NCBI RefSeq assembly: GCF_008368715.1
Contig: NZ_SMRS01000001.1
Location: 124,001-188,000, forward strand
Length of the DNA: 64,000 nucleotides
Reading direction: 5' to 3'
Source: Nitrincola tapanii
Lineage (GTDB): Bacteria; Pseudomonadota; Gammaproteobacteria; Pseudomonadales; Balneatricaceae
In this document: positions 8,482 through 17,895 of the stretch, piece after piece
Layout: every line of letters begins with the position of its first letter
Numbering within the stretch: the stretch's first letter is position 1
Notes under the pieces: generated by a model
What the model was told of the DNA's origin: nothing
Seen by the model: the letters and a program-made list of their open reading frames with translations, nothing else
Database searches by the model: none
Program-made: the position numbers and the translations under genes

Positions 8482-9861
8482 ATGGCTAAAGCCAAAACCG
8501 CGTATGTGTGCAATGGGTGTGGCGCTGACTATAGCAAGTGGCAGGGCCAGTGTACGGCCTGTGGTGAGTGGAATACGCTGAGTGAGGTGCGTATGACTTC
8601 CAGCGCAGCGCCGGCGACTCGTACCGCACGTTTTGATGGTTATGCCGGTGTGGCCAGTTCGGCGCAAAAGCGCGTGGTCAGTTTGAGTGAAGTCGATCTG
8701 CAAGAGATGCCGCGTATCTCGACCTCTATCGGTGAGTTGGATCGCGTCTTGGGGGGGGGCTTGGTGCCTGGATCGGCGGTGTTGATTGGTGGGCATCCGG
8801 GTGCTGGCAAAAGCACGTTGTTGCTGCAAACCCTATGTCATTTGGCACAAACACTGCCGGTACTTTATGTCACCGGAGAGGAGTCTTTGCAGCAGGTGGC
8901 GATGCGTGCGGCGCGTTTGGGATTAAAGGCCGATGCGCTGAAGATGTTGTCGGAAACCTCGGTGGAAACTGTGACGGATGTAGCGCAGCAACTGCAGCCG
9001 CGTATTCTGGTCATTGATTCCATTCAGGTGATGCATGTGGCGGATGTGCAATCCGCACCGGGTTCCGTGGCACAGGTGCGTGAATCTGCGGCCTATCTAA
9101 CTCGTTTTGCAAAACAAACCGGCACCGTATTGTTTCTAGTCGGGCATGTCACCAAAGACGGTACGCTAGCAGGGCCCAAGGTATTGGAGCATATGATCGA
9201 CTGTTCTTTGCAGCTGGAAGGTTCGTCCGACAGCCGTTTTCGAACCTTACGCAGCCATAAGAATCGTTTTGGTGCGGTGAATGAGCTGGGGGTGTTTGCC
9301 ATGCTGGAAACGGGCTTAAAAGAGGTGCGTAATCCCAGCTCGATTTTTCTAAGCCGAGGTGAGGAAGCTGCCGCTGGCAGTGTGGTGATGGTGGTGTGGG
9401 AAGGCACGCGACCTTTACTGGTGGAGTTGCAGGCCTTGGTGGATACTTCGCACCTCTCGAATCCACGCCGAGTGACGGTGGGGTTGGAGCAGAATCGTTT
9501 GGCAATGCTCCTGGCCGTTTTGAATCGCCATGGTGGTTTGATGACGGGGGATCAGGATGTGTTCGTGAATGTTGTCGGGGGCGTGAAGGTTTTGGAAACG
9601 AGTGCGGATCTGGCTGTGCTCTTGGCGATCGTTTCCAGCTTCCGTGATCGACCTTTATCACAAGAGTTAATGGTCTTTGGTGAAGTGGGTTTATCCGGTG
9701 AGATCCGCCCGGTGCAGAATGGTCAGGAGCGTATCCGTGAAGCGGCCAAGCATGGTTTTCGCAAAGCCATTGTCCCGAAGGCCAATGTACCCAAAGAGCC
9801 GATTGCCGGTTTAGAGGTGGTGGGGGTCACGCGTTTGTCGGAAGCGCTGGATCAAATCTGA
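8482..9861 (+). CDS. radA: DNA repair protein RadA
   Basis: A 459-residue RecA-like helicase that promotes branch migration in recombination. A C4 zinc finger (Cys10, 13, 24, 27) comes first, then the ATPase with Walker A (GGHPGAGKST, about 103-112) and the RadA-specific KNRFG motif, then a Lon-like domain lacking the Ser-Lys protease dyad. It is divergent from the RNase/barstar pair, and its last 10 bases overlap the end of the convergent PilZ gene. Confidence 0.96.
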   Translation: MAKAKTAYVCNGCGADYSKWQGQCTACGEWNTLSEVRMTSSAAPATRTARFDGYAGVASSAQKRVVSLSEVDLQEMPRISTSIGELDRVLGGGLVPGSAVLIGGHPGAGKSTLLLQTLCHLAQTLPVLYVTGEESLQQVAMRAARLGLKADALKMLSETSVETVTDVAQQLQPRILVIDSIQVMHVADVQSAPGSVAQVRESAAYLTRFAKQTGTVLFLVGHVTKDGTLAGPKVLEHMIDCSLQLEGSSDSRFRTLRSHKNRFGAVNELGVFAMLETGLKEVRNPSSIFLSRGEEAAAGSVVMVVWEGTRPLLVELQALVDTSHLSNPRRVTVGLEQNRLAMLLAVLNRHGGLMTGDQDVFVNVVGGVKVLETSADLAVLLAIVSSFRDRPLSQELMVFGEVGLSGEIRPVQNGQERIREAAKHGFRKAIVPKANVPKEPIAGLEVVGVTRLSEALDQI

Positions 9862-10226
9862 TCTGGCTCAAACAGATGCTCAAGTTCGCGTTCAATCAGG
9901 GCTTCTTCGCCTAAATTCAGCTCCAGTAAGCGGCGCAGATGGCTGGCGCTTTCCAGGTCCATCTCTCGTGCAAAAAAGCCATAGCGCTGCGCATCGATAT
10001 GGCGTAGTTCTGCACGAATGCGGATCAAAACGTCGTTGGCTAGGTAGATGTTGATTTCCACTTCATCGCCGAGGATTAGGCCGGTCTCGGATGAGGTCTG
10101 TAGCAGAACGCCCCGCATCGAGACATCCTCTAATTGCATGATACAGGTGGCACGGGCAGTACGCACTTCACACTCGGCATCAAAATGGATGCGAGTAAAG
10201 CGGCGGCGGTCATCAACTGTGGTCAT
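9852..10226 (-). CDS. PilZ-domain c-di-GMP-binding protein
   Basis: About 124 residues from the ATG at 10226, which has AAGGA nine bases upstream; a GTG at 10244 gives a six-residue longer form. DDRRRFTR (the RxxxR part) and DVSMRG (the D/NxSxxG part) are the two c-di-GMP-binding motifs of PilZ. A short acidic helical tail follows. It is a single-domain receptor with unknown partner. Its neighbour across 170 bases is a diguanylate cyclase, facing away. Confidence 0.88.
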   Translation of the reverse strand: MTTVDDRRRFTRIHFDAECEVRTARATCIMQLEDVSMRGVLLQTSSETGLILGDEVEINIYLANDVLIRIRAELRHIDAQRYGFFAREMDLESASHLRRLLELNLGEEALIERELEHLFEPDQI

Positions 10227-10396
10227 GGCATGGGTTCCTTTCACTAGATGCTTTCCATTCTAGTACAGAGGGACTTTTTTATGGAAGGGATGGGGTATTA
10301 ACATGGTGAAATGAATGGTTATTCAGTATGCTCGCTAAAAAACAATAATCGCCGTTCAAAGCCTTGCTTTCAACGCAGTATCCGTAAGGGGCGTGC

Positions 10397-11485
10397 ATGT
10401 TTCCCATCTTGGAGCTGATCAGCTCACAGCGTCATAGTCGCTATTTCAAACAAACCCGTAGCCATTTTATCTATCGTCGTGTGCGCCTGTTGTCTCTGAT
10501 TCTGGCGTTATTGCAGACAGCCTGGATTTTTGTGGATCATCTGCTGCTACCTGAGGAGGTCTGGTGGGCGGTGGCGGTAACACGCATGATCAGCAGTGCC
10601 GCATTTTTAGGCTTATTCTTTTGGGCGCAGCGACCTTACAACACGGATCTGGCGCTGCTGCGCTTGTTGCTGCTGTTTCTGTTTCTCTCCTGCTTTCATG
10701 CCACCAGCACGGCTTTTCTGATCCTGCATCAAGTTGATCAAGCGGTTGCAGGATATGAGTTTTTCCCTTTCATGATCATCACGATGCTGGCGATCTTCCC
10801 GCTGACGCTGCTTGAAGTGGCGGGGATCACTTTATTGATGCTAACGATTGAGCTGGGAAGTCAGTTGTTACGCGGCCAGTGGGGAGAGTTAACGGCGCTC
10901 AACAATTTATGGTTGTTGGGGGTCTTAGCCTTGATCGCAGGTTGGGCGGCAGTCAACCAGATGAATATGTTGTTGGGCTTATACCGCCAGGCGACACGTG
11001 ATGCGCTGACCGGATTGGCTAACCGTCGTTTGGTGTTAGAGCAGCTCGATGCGGATATTCAGTCCTGTCGTGAAGAGTCGCAGCCTTTATCGGTGCTGCT
11101 ATTTGATTTGGATAAGTTCAAAGGGTTTAACGATAAGTACGGCCATGCAGCCGGTGACATCGTTTTAAAGGAGTTTGCGGCGATCTTAAAGCAGCAAGCA
11201 CGTAAGAAACTTGATCTTCCCGGACGTTTTGGCGGTGAGGAGTTTTTGTTGATCCTGCCGGGGCAGGATGAGCAAGCGGCAATCGAGATGGCGCAGCAGA
11301 TAGGCCAGGCATGTCGAGATTCTTTAGTCTGGATACCGGGCAATTTGCAGGTCTCGTTTACGACCAGTATAGGTATTGCCGGATTACGCCTTGGGGAAAA
11401 CAGTTCAGATCTGATTCGTCGGGCGGATGAAGCGCTTTATGCTGCAAAAGCAGCAGGCAGGGATGGATGGGTGGTTGCGCAATAG
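10397..11485 (+). CDS. Membrane diguanylate cyclase (GGDEF)
   Basis: A 362-residue protein with five or six membrane helices (about residues 30-195) and no recognisable soluble sensor, followed by a GGDEF domain (about 198-360). TRDALTGLANRR starts the domain, FDLDKFKGFND holds a metal Asp and GRFGGEEF (279-283) is the active loop, so it should make c-di-GMP from GTP. At the inhibitory I-site position, six residues before the first Gly, the sequence is KKLD (270-273) instead of RxxD, so product inhibition may be weakened. Confidence 0.92.
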   Translation: MFPILELISSQRHSRYFKQTRSHFIYRRVRLLSLILALLQTAWIFVDHLLLPEEVWWAVAVTRMISSAAFLGLFFWAQRPYNTDLALLRLLLLFLFLSCFHATSTAFLILHQVDQAVAGYEFFPFMIITMLAIFPLTLLEVAGITLLMLTIELGSQLLRGQWGELTALNNLWLLGVLALIAGWAAVNQMNMLLGLYRQATRDALTGLANRRLVLEQLDADIQSCREESQPLSVLLFDLDKFKGFNDKYGHAAGDIVLKEFAAILKQQARKKLDLPGRFGGEEFLLILPGQDEQAAIEMAQQIGQACRDSLVWIPGNLQVSFTTSIGIAGLRLGENSSDLIRRADEALYAAKAAGRDGWVVAQ

Positions 11486-11585
11486 GGCTTGATACTCTGA
11501 AAAGAAAAACGCATGCTGCCTATCTTCATGGAAGCCTTGAATAATAGTGTTGTGGTTTGCTCCCAGTCTGAAACGGATAGAAAAA

Positions 11586-11801
11586 ATGGTTGAAAGAAAG
11601 AATTCGGGTGGTTCGGCTTTTCCTTATGAACTGACCAAGAAATATTATCACGGCATGACCATGCGCGATTATTTCGCCGCTCAGGCGATGCAGGGCTTGG
11701 CAGCGGCCAGTTTGCATTCGCGCATGACGCCGGAAATGGTGGCGAAACGTGCGTATGAGTGGGCTGATGCGATGCTGAATGAGCGTGATGGCAAAGCATG
11801 A
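11586..11801 (+). CDS. Small phage-like hypothetical protein
   Basis: 71 residues from ATG 11586 (the frame opens 13 codons earlier at 11547). The sequence YYHGMTMRDYFAAQAMQGLAA, then MVAKRAYEWADAMLNERD, resembles short proteins common in phage and prophage genomes (from memory; no function known). No other phage genes are near. The ribosome binding site is weak (GGATAG). It could be a remnant or a domesticated gene. Confidence 0.5.
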   Translation: MVERKNSGGSAFPYELTKKYYHGMTMRDYFAAQAMQGLAAASLHSRMTPEMVAKRAYEWADAMLNERDGKA

Positions 11802-11821
11802 GGGATGAAGTATAAGAAGAA

Positions 11822-11842
11822 GGGAAGGGGTGGCCCCTTCCC
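11822..11842 (-). terminator. Terminator of ettA
   Basis: A perfect 9-bp hairpin, GGGAAGGGG / CCCCTTCCC with a 3-base loop, 15 bases beyond the ettA stop and followed leftward by TTCTTCTTATAC. It may also stop rightward transcription from the small gene at 11586. Confidence 0.75.
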
Positions 11843-11856
11843 TGTGTCGCGCCGGA

Positions 11857-13515
11857 TCAGTTGATGCGGCGGTACTTGATGCGTTCGGGCTGATGGTCTT
11901 TGCCGTAACGCTTGCGGTAGTCTTCAGCATACTCGCTGTAGTTGCCTTCAAAGAAGACCACGTTAGAGTCGCCTTCATAAGCAATCATATGAGTACACAC
12001 ACGATCCAGGAACCAGCGGTCGTGCGAAATCACCACGGCGGAACCTGGGAAGGCCAGCAGCGCTTCTTCCAACGCACGCAGAGTTTCCACATCCAGATCG
12101 TTGGTCGGCTCGTCGAGGAGGAGAACGTTTCCGCCTTCTTTTAAGAGTTTGGCCATGTGCAGGCGGTTGCGCTCACCGCCGGACAGATCTTTAACAAACT
12201 TCTGCTGATCTGAGCCTTTAAAGTTAAAGCGGCCGCAATAAGCACGTGAAGGTGTCTGGTAGGTGCCAACTGTGATCATATCCTGACCATCGGAAATCTC
12301 CGCGAAGACAGTTTTGTTGCCGTCGAGCTCGCGTGACTGGTTCACATACGCCAGTTTCACCGTTGCACCTAATTCGATCTCACCGGAATCCGGTGTCTCC
12401 TCTCCGGTAATCATGCGGAAAAGCGTGGATTTACCGGCACCGTTCGGGCCGATGATGCCCACAATCGCCCCCGGTGGAATGGAGAGGTTGAGGTTCTCAA
12501 ACAGCAGCTTGTCGCCAAAGGATTTGGTGACATTGTGCAGCTCGATGACCTTGTCACCTAGGCGAGGTCCCGGTGGAATGTAGATCTCTTGAGTTTCGTT
12601 ACGCTGCTGGAATTCGCGTGAGTTCATCTCTTCAAAGGCTTTTAAACGCGCTTTGGATTTAGTCTGACGGCCTTTTGCACCCTGGCGCACCCACTCCAGT
12701 TCCGCCTTCATGGCTTTGCGATGCGCGGCTTCGGATTTGGCTTCCTGCTCCAGGCGGGCTTCTTTTTGCTCCAACCAGGAAGAGTAGTTGCCTTCATAAG
12801 GAATGCCACGGCCACGATCCAGCTCCAGAATCCAGCCGGCAGCGTTGTCGAGGAAGTAACGATCGTGGGTGATCGCGACGACAGTACCCGGATATTCCTG
12901 CAGGAAGCGCTCGATCCAGGCGATGGATTCGGCATCAAGATGGTTGGTGGGCTCGTCCAACAACAACATGTCAGGCTTGTCGAGCAGTAAGCGGCAGAGT
13001 GCGACACGGCGACGCTCACCCCCCGAGAGATTCTTCACCTGAGCATCCCAGGGTGGGAGGCGCATGGCATCGGCCGCGCGTTCCAGAGCTTGATCCAGGT
13101 TGTGGCCATCTTTGGCGGTGATCAGGTTTTCCAGCTCGGCCTGTTTTTTGGCCAAGGCATCAAAATCGGCATCCGGGTCGGCATAGGCGGCATAGACCGC
13201 ATCCAGCTCTGCGAGTGCGCCTTTCACATCGGCAACGGCTTCCTCGATGATCTCACGAACGGTTTTGCTTTCATCCAGTTGTGGCTCCTGAGGCAGGTAG
13301 CCAACCTGGATGCCGGGCATAGGACGGGCTTCACCAATATAGTCTTTATCTATGCCTGCCATGATGCGCAGTAGCGTGGATTTACCGGCACCGTTGAGGC
13401 CCAGAACGCCAATTTTGGCACCTGGGAAAAACGATAGAGAGATATCTTTGAGTATTTCTCGCTTCGGCGGGACGACCTTGCCGACGCGATTCATGCTGTA
13501 AACGTACTGAGCCAT
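11857..13515 (-). CDS. ettA: Energy-dependent translational throttle EttA (ABC-F)
   Basis: A 552-residue cytosolic ABC-F ATPase that binds the ribosomal E site and gates the first peptide bonds according to ATP/ADP ratio. Two ABC cassettes are visible: Walker A GLNGAGKST and signature LSGGERRR in the first, GPNGAGKST and LSGGERNR in the second. A charged linker (EQKEARLEQEAKSEAAHRK) lies between, and the start (MAQYVYSMNRVGKVVPPKR) is typical of EttA. Length matches E. coli (555). Confidence 0.96.
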   Translation of the reverse strand: MAQYVYSMNRVGKVVPPKREILKDISLSFFPGAKIGVLGLNGAGKSTLLRIMAGIDKDYIGEARPMPGIQVGYLPQEPQLDESKTVREIIEEAVADVKGALAELDAVYAAYADPDADFDALAKKQAELENLITAKDGHNLDQALERAADAMRLPPWDAQVKNLSGGERRRVALCRLLLDKPDMLLLDEPTNHLDAESIAWIERFLQEYPGTVVAITHDRYFLDNAAGWILELDRGRGIPYEGNYSSWLEQKEARLEQEAKSEAAHRKAMKAELEWVRQGAKGRQTKSKARLKAFEEMNSREFQQRNETQEIYIPPGPRLGDKVIELHNVTKSFGDKLLFENLNLSIPPGAIVGIIGPNGAGKSTLFRMITGEETPDSGEIELGATVKLAYVNQSRELDGNKTVFAEISDGQDMITVGTYQTPSRAYCGRFNFKGSDQQKFVKDLSGGERNRLHMAKLLKEGGNVLLLDEPTNDLDVETLRALEEALLAFPGSAVVISHDRWFLDRVCTHMIAYEGDSNVVFFEGNYSEYAEDYRKRYGKDHQPERIKYRRIN

Positions 13516-13608
13516 TTGGAGATCCGTATCAACGTTTAAAAAGAAGCGCGAGTATAAATGCTGGGGATTTTAGAGGATGAGCGCAGGCTTTTCACCCTTT
13601 ACCCGGCT

Positions 13609-13920
13609 CTAGTCATCGTGATCTTCGCGTACAGAGAAAATGGCGCCGGTTTGGGCATCGATTTTGACTTCATAAATCGTCTGTTCGACTAAGACAGAGA
13701 CTTCAAATTCAGGGCCGAAGCGTTCATGGTCAATCTGAGCCTCGAAGGCACGTCCCTGGGTTTCACGTTCAGCCAGCTGTATGGCTTCGACTAAACTGAT
13801 TTTGGCTTTCTCTAGGGCGCGTGTATCCTCATAGTCGGCAAGCGTGACGTTGCTCCAGGTCAGGGCAAGCGTGGATAGAACAAAAGCCGCGGGTAGGGTT
13901 AATTTTTTTAACATCATCAT
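13609..13920 (-). CDS. Periplasmic PepSY-domain protein
   Basis: A 103-residue protein: a signal peptide (about 1-29, ending near NVTLA-DYED) and one PepSY domain (KISLVEAIQLAERETQGRAFEAQID and YEVKIDAQTGAIFSVRED). PepSY modules bind or inhibit proteases, or act near redox and metal proteins; the partner here is unknown. Three ATG codons in a row begin at 13920, and the GAGGAGAG site favours the second or third. A TATACT at 13958-13953 could be its -10 element. It is leftward, divergent from glyA. Confidence 0.75.
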   Translation of the reverse strand: MMMLKKLTLPAAFVLSTLALTWSNVTLADYEDTRALEKAKISLVEAIQLAERETQGRAFEAQIDHERFGPEFEVSVLVEQTIYEVKIDAQTGAIFSVREDHDD

Positions 13921-14227
13921 CTCTCCTCAACTGAGCAGGGCGGGGTCGTCAGAGTATAACAGGTCGCAGAAAACACATGATCAATATCAATTGAGTTGCC
14001 GTACCTTAAAAGTGAATACAGGTTGTGCAAGAGCGGGTTTTGTAAGCTTGAATCGACACGCTTCGGAGCTTGCATCGGGCGGGCGCAACGACTTTTCCGA
14101 TCGCGAGGGAAATTCACTTGGGCTTGATGCGCTTTCAAGTGCGCTAAAGAAAGAACTTGTACTATAATACTGGCCTTTCAAAGGGTGTAACGACTCTCAT
14201 GCACCCAGATCAATGCAGAGGAAAACC
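13921..14227. promoter_or_regulatory. Divergent pepSY/glyA intergenic region with glyA promoter
   Basis: About 307 bases without a gene. A perfect -10 box TATAAT lies at 14163-14168, about 60 bases before glyA; the matching -35 position (TGCGCT) is poor, so an activator may be needed, as MetR helps in E. coli glyA. A CACTTG/CAAGTG inverted repeat (14115-14120 and 14136-14141) brackets the -35 area and is an operator candidate. No folate, glycine or FMN riboswitch is recognisable. Confidence 0.45.
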
Positions 14228-15484
14228 ATGTTCAGCAAAGAGATGTCCATCGCCAGCTTCGATCCCGATCTGTGGGCTGCTATGCAGTCTGAAGCGACTC
14301 GTCAAGAAGAGCACATTGAACTGATCGCATCTGAAAACTACACCAGCCCACGTGTGATGCAAGCACAAGGCTCTGAGCTGACCAACAAGTATGCTGAAGG
14401 TTACCCAGGCAAGCGCTACTACGGTGGCTGCGAATATGTTGATGTGGTGGAGACTCTGGCCATTGAGCGTGCAAAAGAACTCTTTGGCGCAACCTATGCT
14501 AACGTTCAGCCACATTCCGGTTCTCAGGCGAATGCGGCGGTTTTCATGGCGCTTTGCCAGCCAGGCGATACTATTCTGGGGATGAGTTTGGCGCATGGTG
14601 GGCATTTGACGCATGGTGCGGCGGTATCTTTTTCAGGCCGTATTTATAAAGCGGTTCAGTATGGTTTGAATGAACAGACGGGCGAGATCGATTACGATCA
14701 GGTTGAAGCGCTGGCGCTGGAACATAAGCCTCGCATGATTATCGCGGGCTTCTCGGCTTACTCGCGTGTGGTGGATTGGCAGCGTTTCCGTGATATCGCC
14801 GACAAGGTGGGTGCTTATCTGTTTGTGGATATGGCACATATCGCCGGCTTGGTGGCAGCAGGGGTTTATCCTTCACCTGTGCAGCTGGCAGACGTGGTGA
14901 CTACGACCACTCATAAAACACTGGGTGGCCCACGTGGTGGTTTGATTCTTTCTGCACGCGCAGATGAAGAGCTGCAGAAAAAGCTTAACTTCGCGGTCTT
15001 CCCTGAGTCTCAGGGTGGGCCTTTGATGCATGTGATCGCCGCTAAGGCCGTGTGCTTCAAAGAAGCGATGGAGCCTGAGTGGAAAGCTTATCAAGCCCAG
15101 GTCGTGAAAAATGCTCAGGCGATGGTCAAGGTATTCCTAGAGCGGGGTATCGATATCGTTTCTGGCGGTACAGAAGACCACCTCTTCTTAGTGGATCTGA
15201 TCAAGAAAGATATTACGGGTAAAGATGCTGATGCGGCCTTGGGTCGTGCCAACATTACCGTGAACAAAAACTCTGTACCGAATGATCCACGTTCACCTTT
15301 TGTGACCTCTGGTCTGCGTATCGGTACGCCTGCGGTGACACGTCGTGGCTTCAAAGAAGCGGAAGTGACGGAGTTGGCGGGTTGGATCTGCGATATCCTC
15401 GATGACATCAACAACGAGGAAACCATTGCACGTGTTAAGCAGCAGGTCAAAGCGATCTGTGCACGTTTCCCGGTTTATCGCTGA
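14228..15484 (+). CDS. glyA: Serine hydroxymethyltransferase
   Basis: 418 residues, like E. coli GlyA (417). It interconverts serine and glycine while charging tetrahydrofolate with a one-carbon unit. The ATG at 14228 is chosen because GAGGA sits correctly upstream; an ATG at 14213 would use the ribosome site as codons. [21 protein letters not shown], the PLP lysine in [13 protein letters not shown] (Lys230) and [12 protein letters not shown] are family marks. The riboflavin cluster starts 80 bases on, a common neighbour. Confidence 0.97.
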   Translation: MFSKEMSIASFDPDLWAAMQSEATRQEEHIELIASENYTSPRVMQAQGSELTNKYAEGYPGKRYYGGCEYVDVVETLAIERAKELFGATYANVQPHSGSQANAAVFMALCQPGDTILGMSLAHGGHLTHGAAVSFSGRIYKAVQYGLNEQTGEIDYDQVEALALEHKPRMIIAGFSAYSRVVDWQRFRDIADKVGAYLFVDMAHIAGLVAAGVYPSPVQLADVVTTTTHKTLGGPRGGLILSARADEELQKKLNFAVFPESQGGPLMHVIAAKAVCFKEAMEPEWKAYQAQVVKNAQAMVKVFLERGIDIVSGGTEDHLFLVDLIKKDITGKDADAALGRANITVNKNSVPNDPRSPFVTSGLRIGTPAVTRRGFKEAEVTELAGWICDILDDINNEETIARVKQQVKAICARFPVYR

Positions 15485-15506
15485 GCAAGATCCTCTGATA
15501 TTTCGG

Positions 15507-15525
15507 TGCCGGGCTTGTCCCGGCA
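15507..15525 (+). terminator. Hairpin after glyA, possible terminator
   Basis: TGCCGGG-CTTGT-CCCGGCA, a perfect 7-bp stem, lies 22 bases after the glyA stop. The downstream tract (TTCGTGTTTA) is only weakly T-rich, so some read-through into nrdR is plausible. Confidence 0.5.
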
Positions 15526-15563
15526 TTCGTGTTTATATTGATCCGGCATGAGTGAGTGGCGCA

Positions 15564-16070
15564 ATGTACTGTCCTTTCTGTGGAGCTAATGAAACCAAGG
15601 TGGTGGATTCGCGTCTGGTGGCGGAAGGGCAGCAGATTCGTCGTCGGCGCGAATGTGTGCAATGTCACGAACGTTTCACCACCTTTGAAGCCGCTGAATT
15701 GCTGATGCCGAAAGTGGTGAAAACCGATGGCACACGCCAACCCTTTGATGAAGATAAACTGCGTGCGGGCATTCAGCGTGCTTTGGAAAAGCGTCCGGTT
15801 GGGGTAGAAGAGTTTGAAGCCTGCTTAACACGGATTAAACACCGTCTACGTGCGTCCGGTGAGCGCGAGCTGCCTTCACGTGAGGTAGGTGAAGCGGTGA
15901 TGGCGGAGCTGCGTAAATTGGATCAGGTCGCCTATGTGCGTTTTGCATCGGTGTATCGCAGTTTTCAAGATATCCATGAGTTTCGCGCTGAAATTGATCG
16001 TTTAGCCGAGCCGGAAGAGAGTGCTGAGAGCTTCCCAGATGAAACTCAGGAAAATGTCTCCAAGTCGTAA
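15564..16070 (+). CDS. nrdR: Transcriptional repressor NrdR
   Basis: 168 residues from the ATG at 15564, which gives the standard start MYCPFC; an in-frame GTG at 15552 adds four residues. A zinc ribbon (Cys3, 6, 31, 34) is followed by an ATP-cone (about 49-139) that senses dATP/ATP and represses ribonucleotide reductase genes. [30 protein letters not shown] is diagnostic. A Glu-rich tail makes it slightly longer than usual. First gene of the nrdR-rib-nusB cluster. Confidence 0.96.
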   Translation: MYCPFCGANETKVVDSRLVAEGQQIRRRRECVQCHERFTTFEAAELLMPKVVKTDGTRQPFDEDKLRAGIQRALEKRPVGVEEFEACLTRIKHRLRASGERELPSREVGEAVMAELRKLDQVAYVRFASVYRSFQDIHEFRAEIDRLAEPEESAESFPDETQENVSKS

Positions 16071-16087
16071 ATTAAAAGAGAGCCTTT

Positions 16088-17206
16088 GTGACCTTGACCT
16101 CTGATGATCTGCGTTTTATGAGCCGAGCACTGCAGCTGGCAGAGCGCGGCCTCTACACGACACATCCCAATCCACGTGTTGGCTGTGTGGTGGTGCAAGC
16201 GGGTCAAGTGGTCGGTGAAGGCGCTCATCTGCGCGCCGGTGAGGCGCATGCAGAGGTTTATGCTTTGCGTCAGGCGGGTCAAGCGGCCCAAGGGGCGACC
16301 GCTTATGTCACGCTGGAGCCCTGCAGTCATTTTGGGCGCACGCCGCCCTGTGCCGATGCCTTGGTTGCAGCGGGCGTTAAGCGTGTTGTGGTGGCGATGC
16401 GTGATCCCAATCCTTTAGTGTCGGGGCGGGGTATTCAACGCCTGGAAGCTCAGGGGGTGCAGGTCGATGTGGGGGTGTTGGAGGCGCAAGCACGTGCGCT
16501 CAACCCTGGATTTATTCGCCGCATGGAAACGGGACAGCCCTATGTACGAGTGAAGCTGGCGATGAGCCTGGATGGACGAACCGCGATGCACAGCGGAGAG
16601 TCACAATGGATTACTGGCAGCGCCGCGCGTGCCGATGTACAACGCTGGCGCGCCCGCAGTTCTGCTGTGATCACAGGGATAGGCTCACTGCTCCAAGACA
16701 ATCCACAAATGACCGTGCGCGATAGCGCTCTAGCAGAAGAGGGTTTCTTACCTCAACCGCTGCGGGTCTTGCTGGATTCTAACCTGCGTGTGCCCCTGGA
16801 TGCGCTCTGGTTACATGCTCAGGGTGAGCGTTTAGTGGTGTGTCAGCAGGCTGATGCCGTTAAGCGTGCACAGTTGGAAGCCCTAGGGGTGCGTGTAGAG
16901 GTCTTACCGGGACAGGCCGGGCGGATTGAACTTGCTGCGCTTTGGTCTTTTTTGGTCGAGGCTTATCAGGTCAATGAAGTGCTGGTCGAGGCGGGGGCGG
17001 AATTGGCCGGCGCCTGTATGGCCGCTGAGCAGGTGGATGAACTCATCGTCTACCTGGCGCCTGTGTTGTTGGGTAGTGAAGCACGTCCTTTGTTGCAATG
17101 GCCTTTGCAGTCTATGGCTCAGGCACGCCGTTTACAGCTTTTGGATCAACGTTTTTTTGATCAAGATATACGTTTGATCTACCAGCCTATTACGAGGAAA
17201 GAGTGA
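16088..17206 (+). CDS. ribD: Bifunctional diaminohydroxyphosphoribosylaminopyrimidine deaminase / reductase
   Basis: 372 residues, GTG start with AGAGAG upstream. It performs the second and third steps of riboflavin synthesis. The N-terminal deaminase has the zinc site His54 and Glu56 (HAEVYAL) and Cys79/Cys88 (PCSHFGRTPPC). The C-terminal reductase (about 150-372) begins RVKLAMSLDGRTAMHSGESQWITG. Its stop overlaps the ribE ATG by one base (TGATG). Confidence 0.96.
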   Translation: MTLTSDDLRFMSRALQLAERGLYTTHPNPRVGCVVVQAGQVVGEGAHLRAGEAHAEVYALRQAGQAAQGATAYVTLEPCSHFGRTPPCADALVAAGVKRVVVAMRDPNPLVSGRGIQRLEAQGVQVDVGVLEAQARALNPGFIRRMETGQPYVRVKLAMSLDGRTAMHSGESQWITGSAARADVQRWRARSSAVITGIGSLLQDNPQMTVRDSALAEEGFLPQPLRVLLDSNLRVPLDALWLHAQGERLVVCQQADAVKRAQLEALGVRVEVLPGQAGRIELAALWSFLVEAYQVNEVLVEAGAELAGACMAAEQVDELIVYLAPVLLGSEARPLLQWPLQSMAQARRLQLLDQRFFDQDIRLIYQPITRKE

Positions 17207-17877
17207 TGTTTACCGGAATCATTGAAGCCGTAGGTCAGGTGGCCGACATTCAGATGCGTGATGGCGATATGCGTTTGTATCTGCGCACCGGCAAGCTGGA
17301 TCTGAGTGATGTTAAACTGGGCGATAGTATTGCCGTGAACGGTGTGTGTTTGACCGCCGTCGAGCTGCCCGGTGATGGCTTTATTGCCGATGTTTCGCGT
17401 GAAACTTTGGCGCATACCCGCTTTGAAGCCTTGAAGCTTGGTGAGGCGGTGAATCTGGAAAAAGCCCTGATGCCTACCAGTCGTTTAGGTGGGCATCTGG
17501 TCAGTGGCCATGTGGATGGTGTCGGTGAGGTGGTCGAGCGTGAGGAGGATGCGCGTTCCGTGCGTTTTACGCTCCGTGCACCGGCCAGTTTGCAGCGTTA
17601 TATTGCCGCCAAAGGATCGATCACGGTGGATGGTGTCAGCCTGACTGTGAATAGTGTGGAAGGCGATTGTTTTGGTTTGAATATTGTGCCGCACACGGCT
17701 CAGGAAACCATTATCGACTCGTATCAAAGTGGTCGCCAGGTGCACCTGGAAGTCGATTTGATCGCACGTTATCTTGAACGTTTGATCCAAACACCCCATA
17801 CAACCGAACAGCCTGCTGCGGATTCAGGGCTCAGTTGGCAAACCCTGGCTGAAAATGGGTTTACCCAAGGCCGTTAA
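17206..17877 (+). CDS. ribE: Riboflavin synthase alpha subunit
   Basis: 223 residues from the ATG at 17206 (MFTGIIEAVG, the invariant start); the GTG one codon earlier is rejected. Two repeated lumazine-binding barrels, VNGVCLTAV...DVSRETL and VDGVSLTVNSV...IVPHTAQETI, dismutate two lumazines into riboflavin. Translation is coupled to ribD by one base overlap. E. coli calls this gene ribC. Confidence 0.96.
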   Translation: MFTGIIEAVGQVADIQMRDGDMRLYLRTGKLDLSDVKLGDSIAVNGVCLTAVELPGDGFIADVSRETLAHTRFEALKLGEAVNLEKALMPTSRLGGHLVSGHVDGVGEVVEREEDARSVRFTLRAPASLQRYIAAKGSITVDGVSLTVNSVEGDCFGLNIVPHTAQETIIDSYQSGRQVHLEVDLIARYLERLIQTPHTTEQPAADSGLSWQTLAENGFTQGR

Positions 17878-17895
17878 CCTGTCGGAGTAAAGACT

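Noticed and set aside
8440-8829. N-terminal extension of the RNase frame up to 8829
   Set aside because: It overlaps radA on the other strand, is rich in Arg/Thr/His low-complexity sequence, and the ATG at 8439 gives a clean signal peptide.
13921-14227. THF or glycine riboswitch before glyA
   Set aside because: No recognisable conserved core; only a promoter and an inverted repeat are seen.
14210-14614. Leftward frames opposite glyA
   Set aside because: Antisense shadows of a strongly conserved gene, without family features.
16071-17895. FMN riboswitch in front of the riboflavin genes
   Set aside because: Gaps before ribD and ribBA are under 20 bases, too short for the element.
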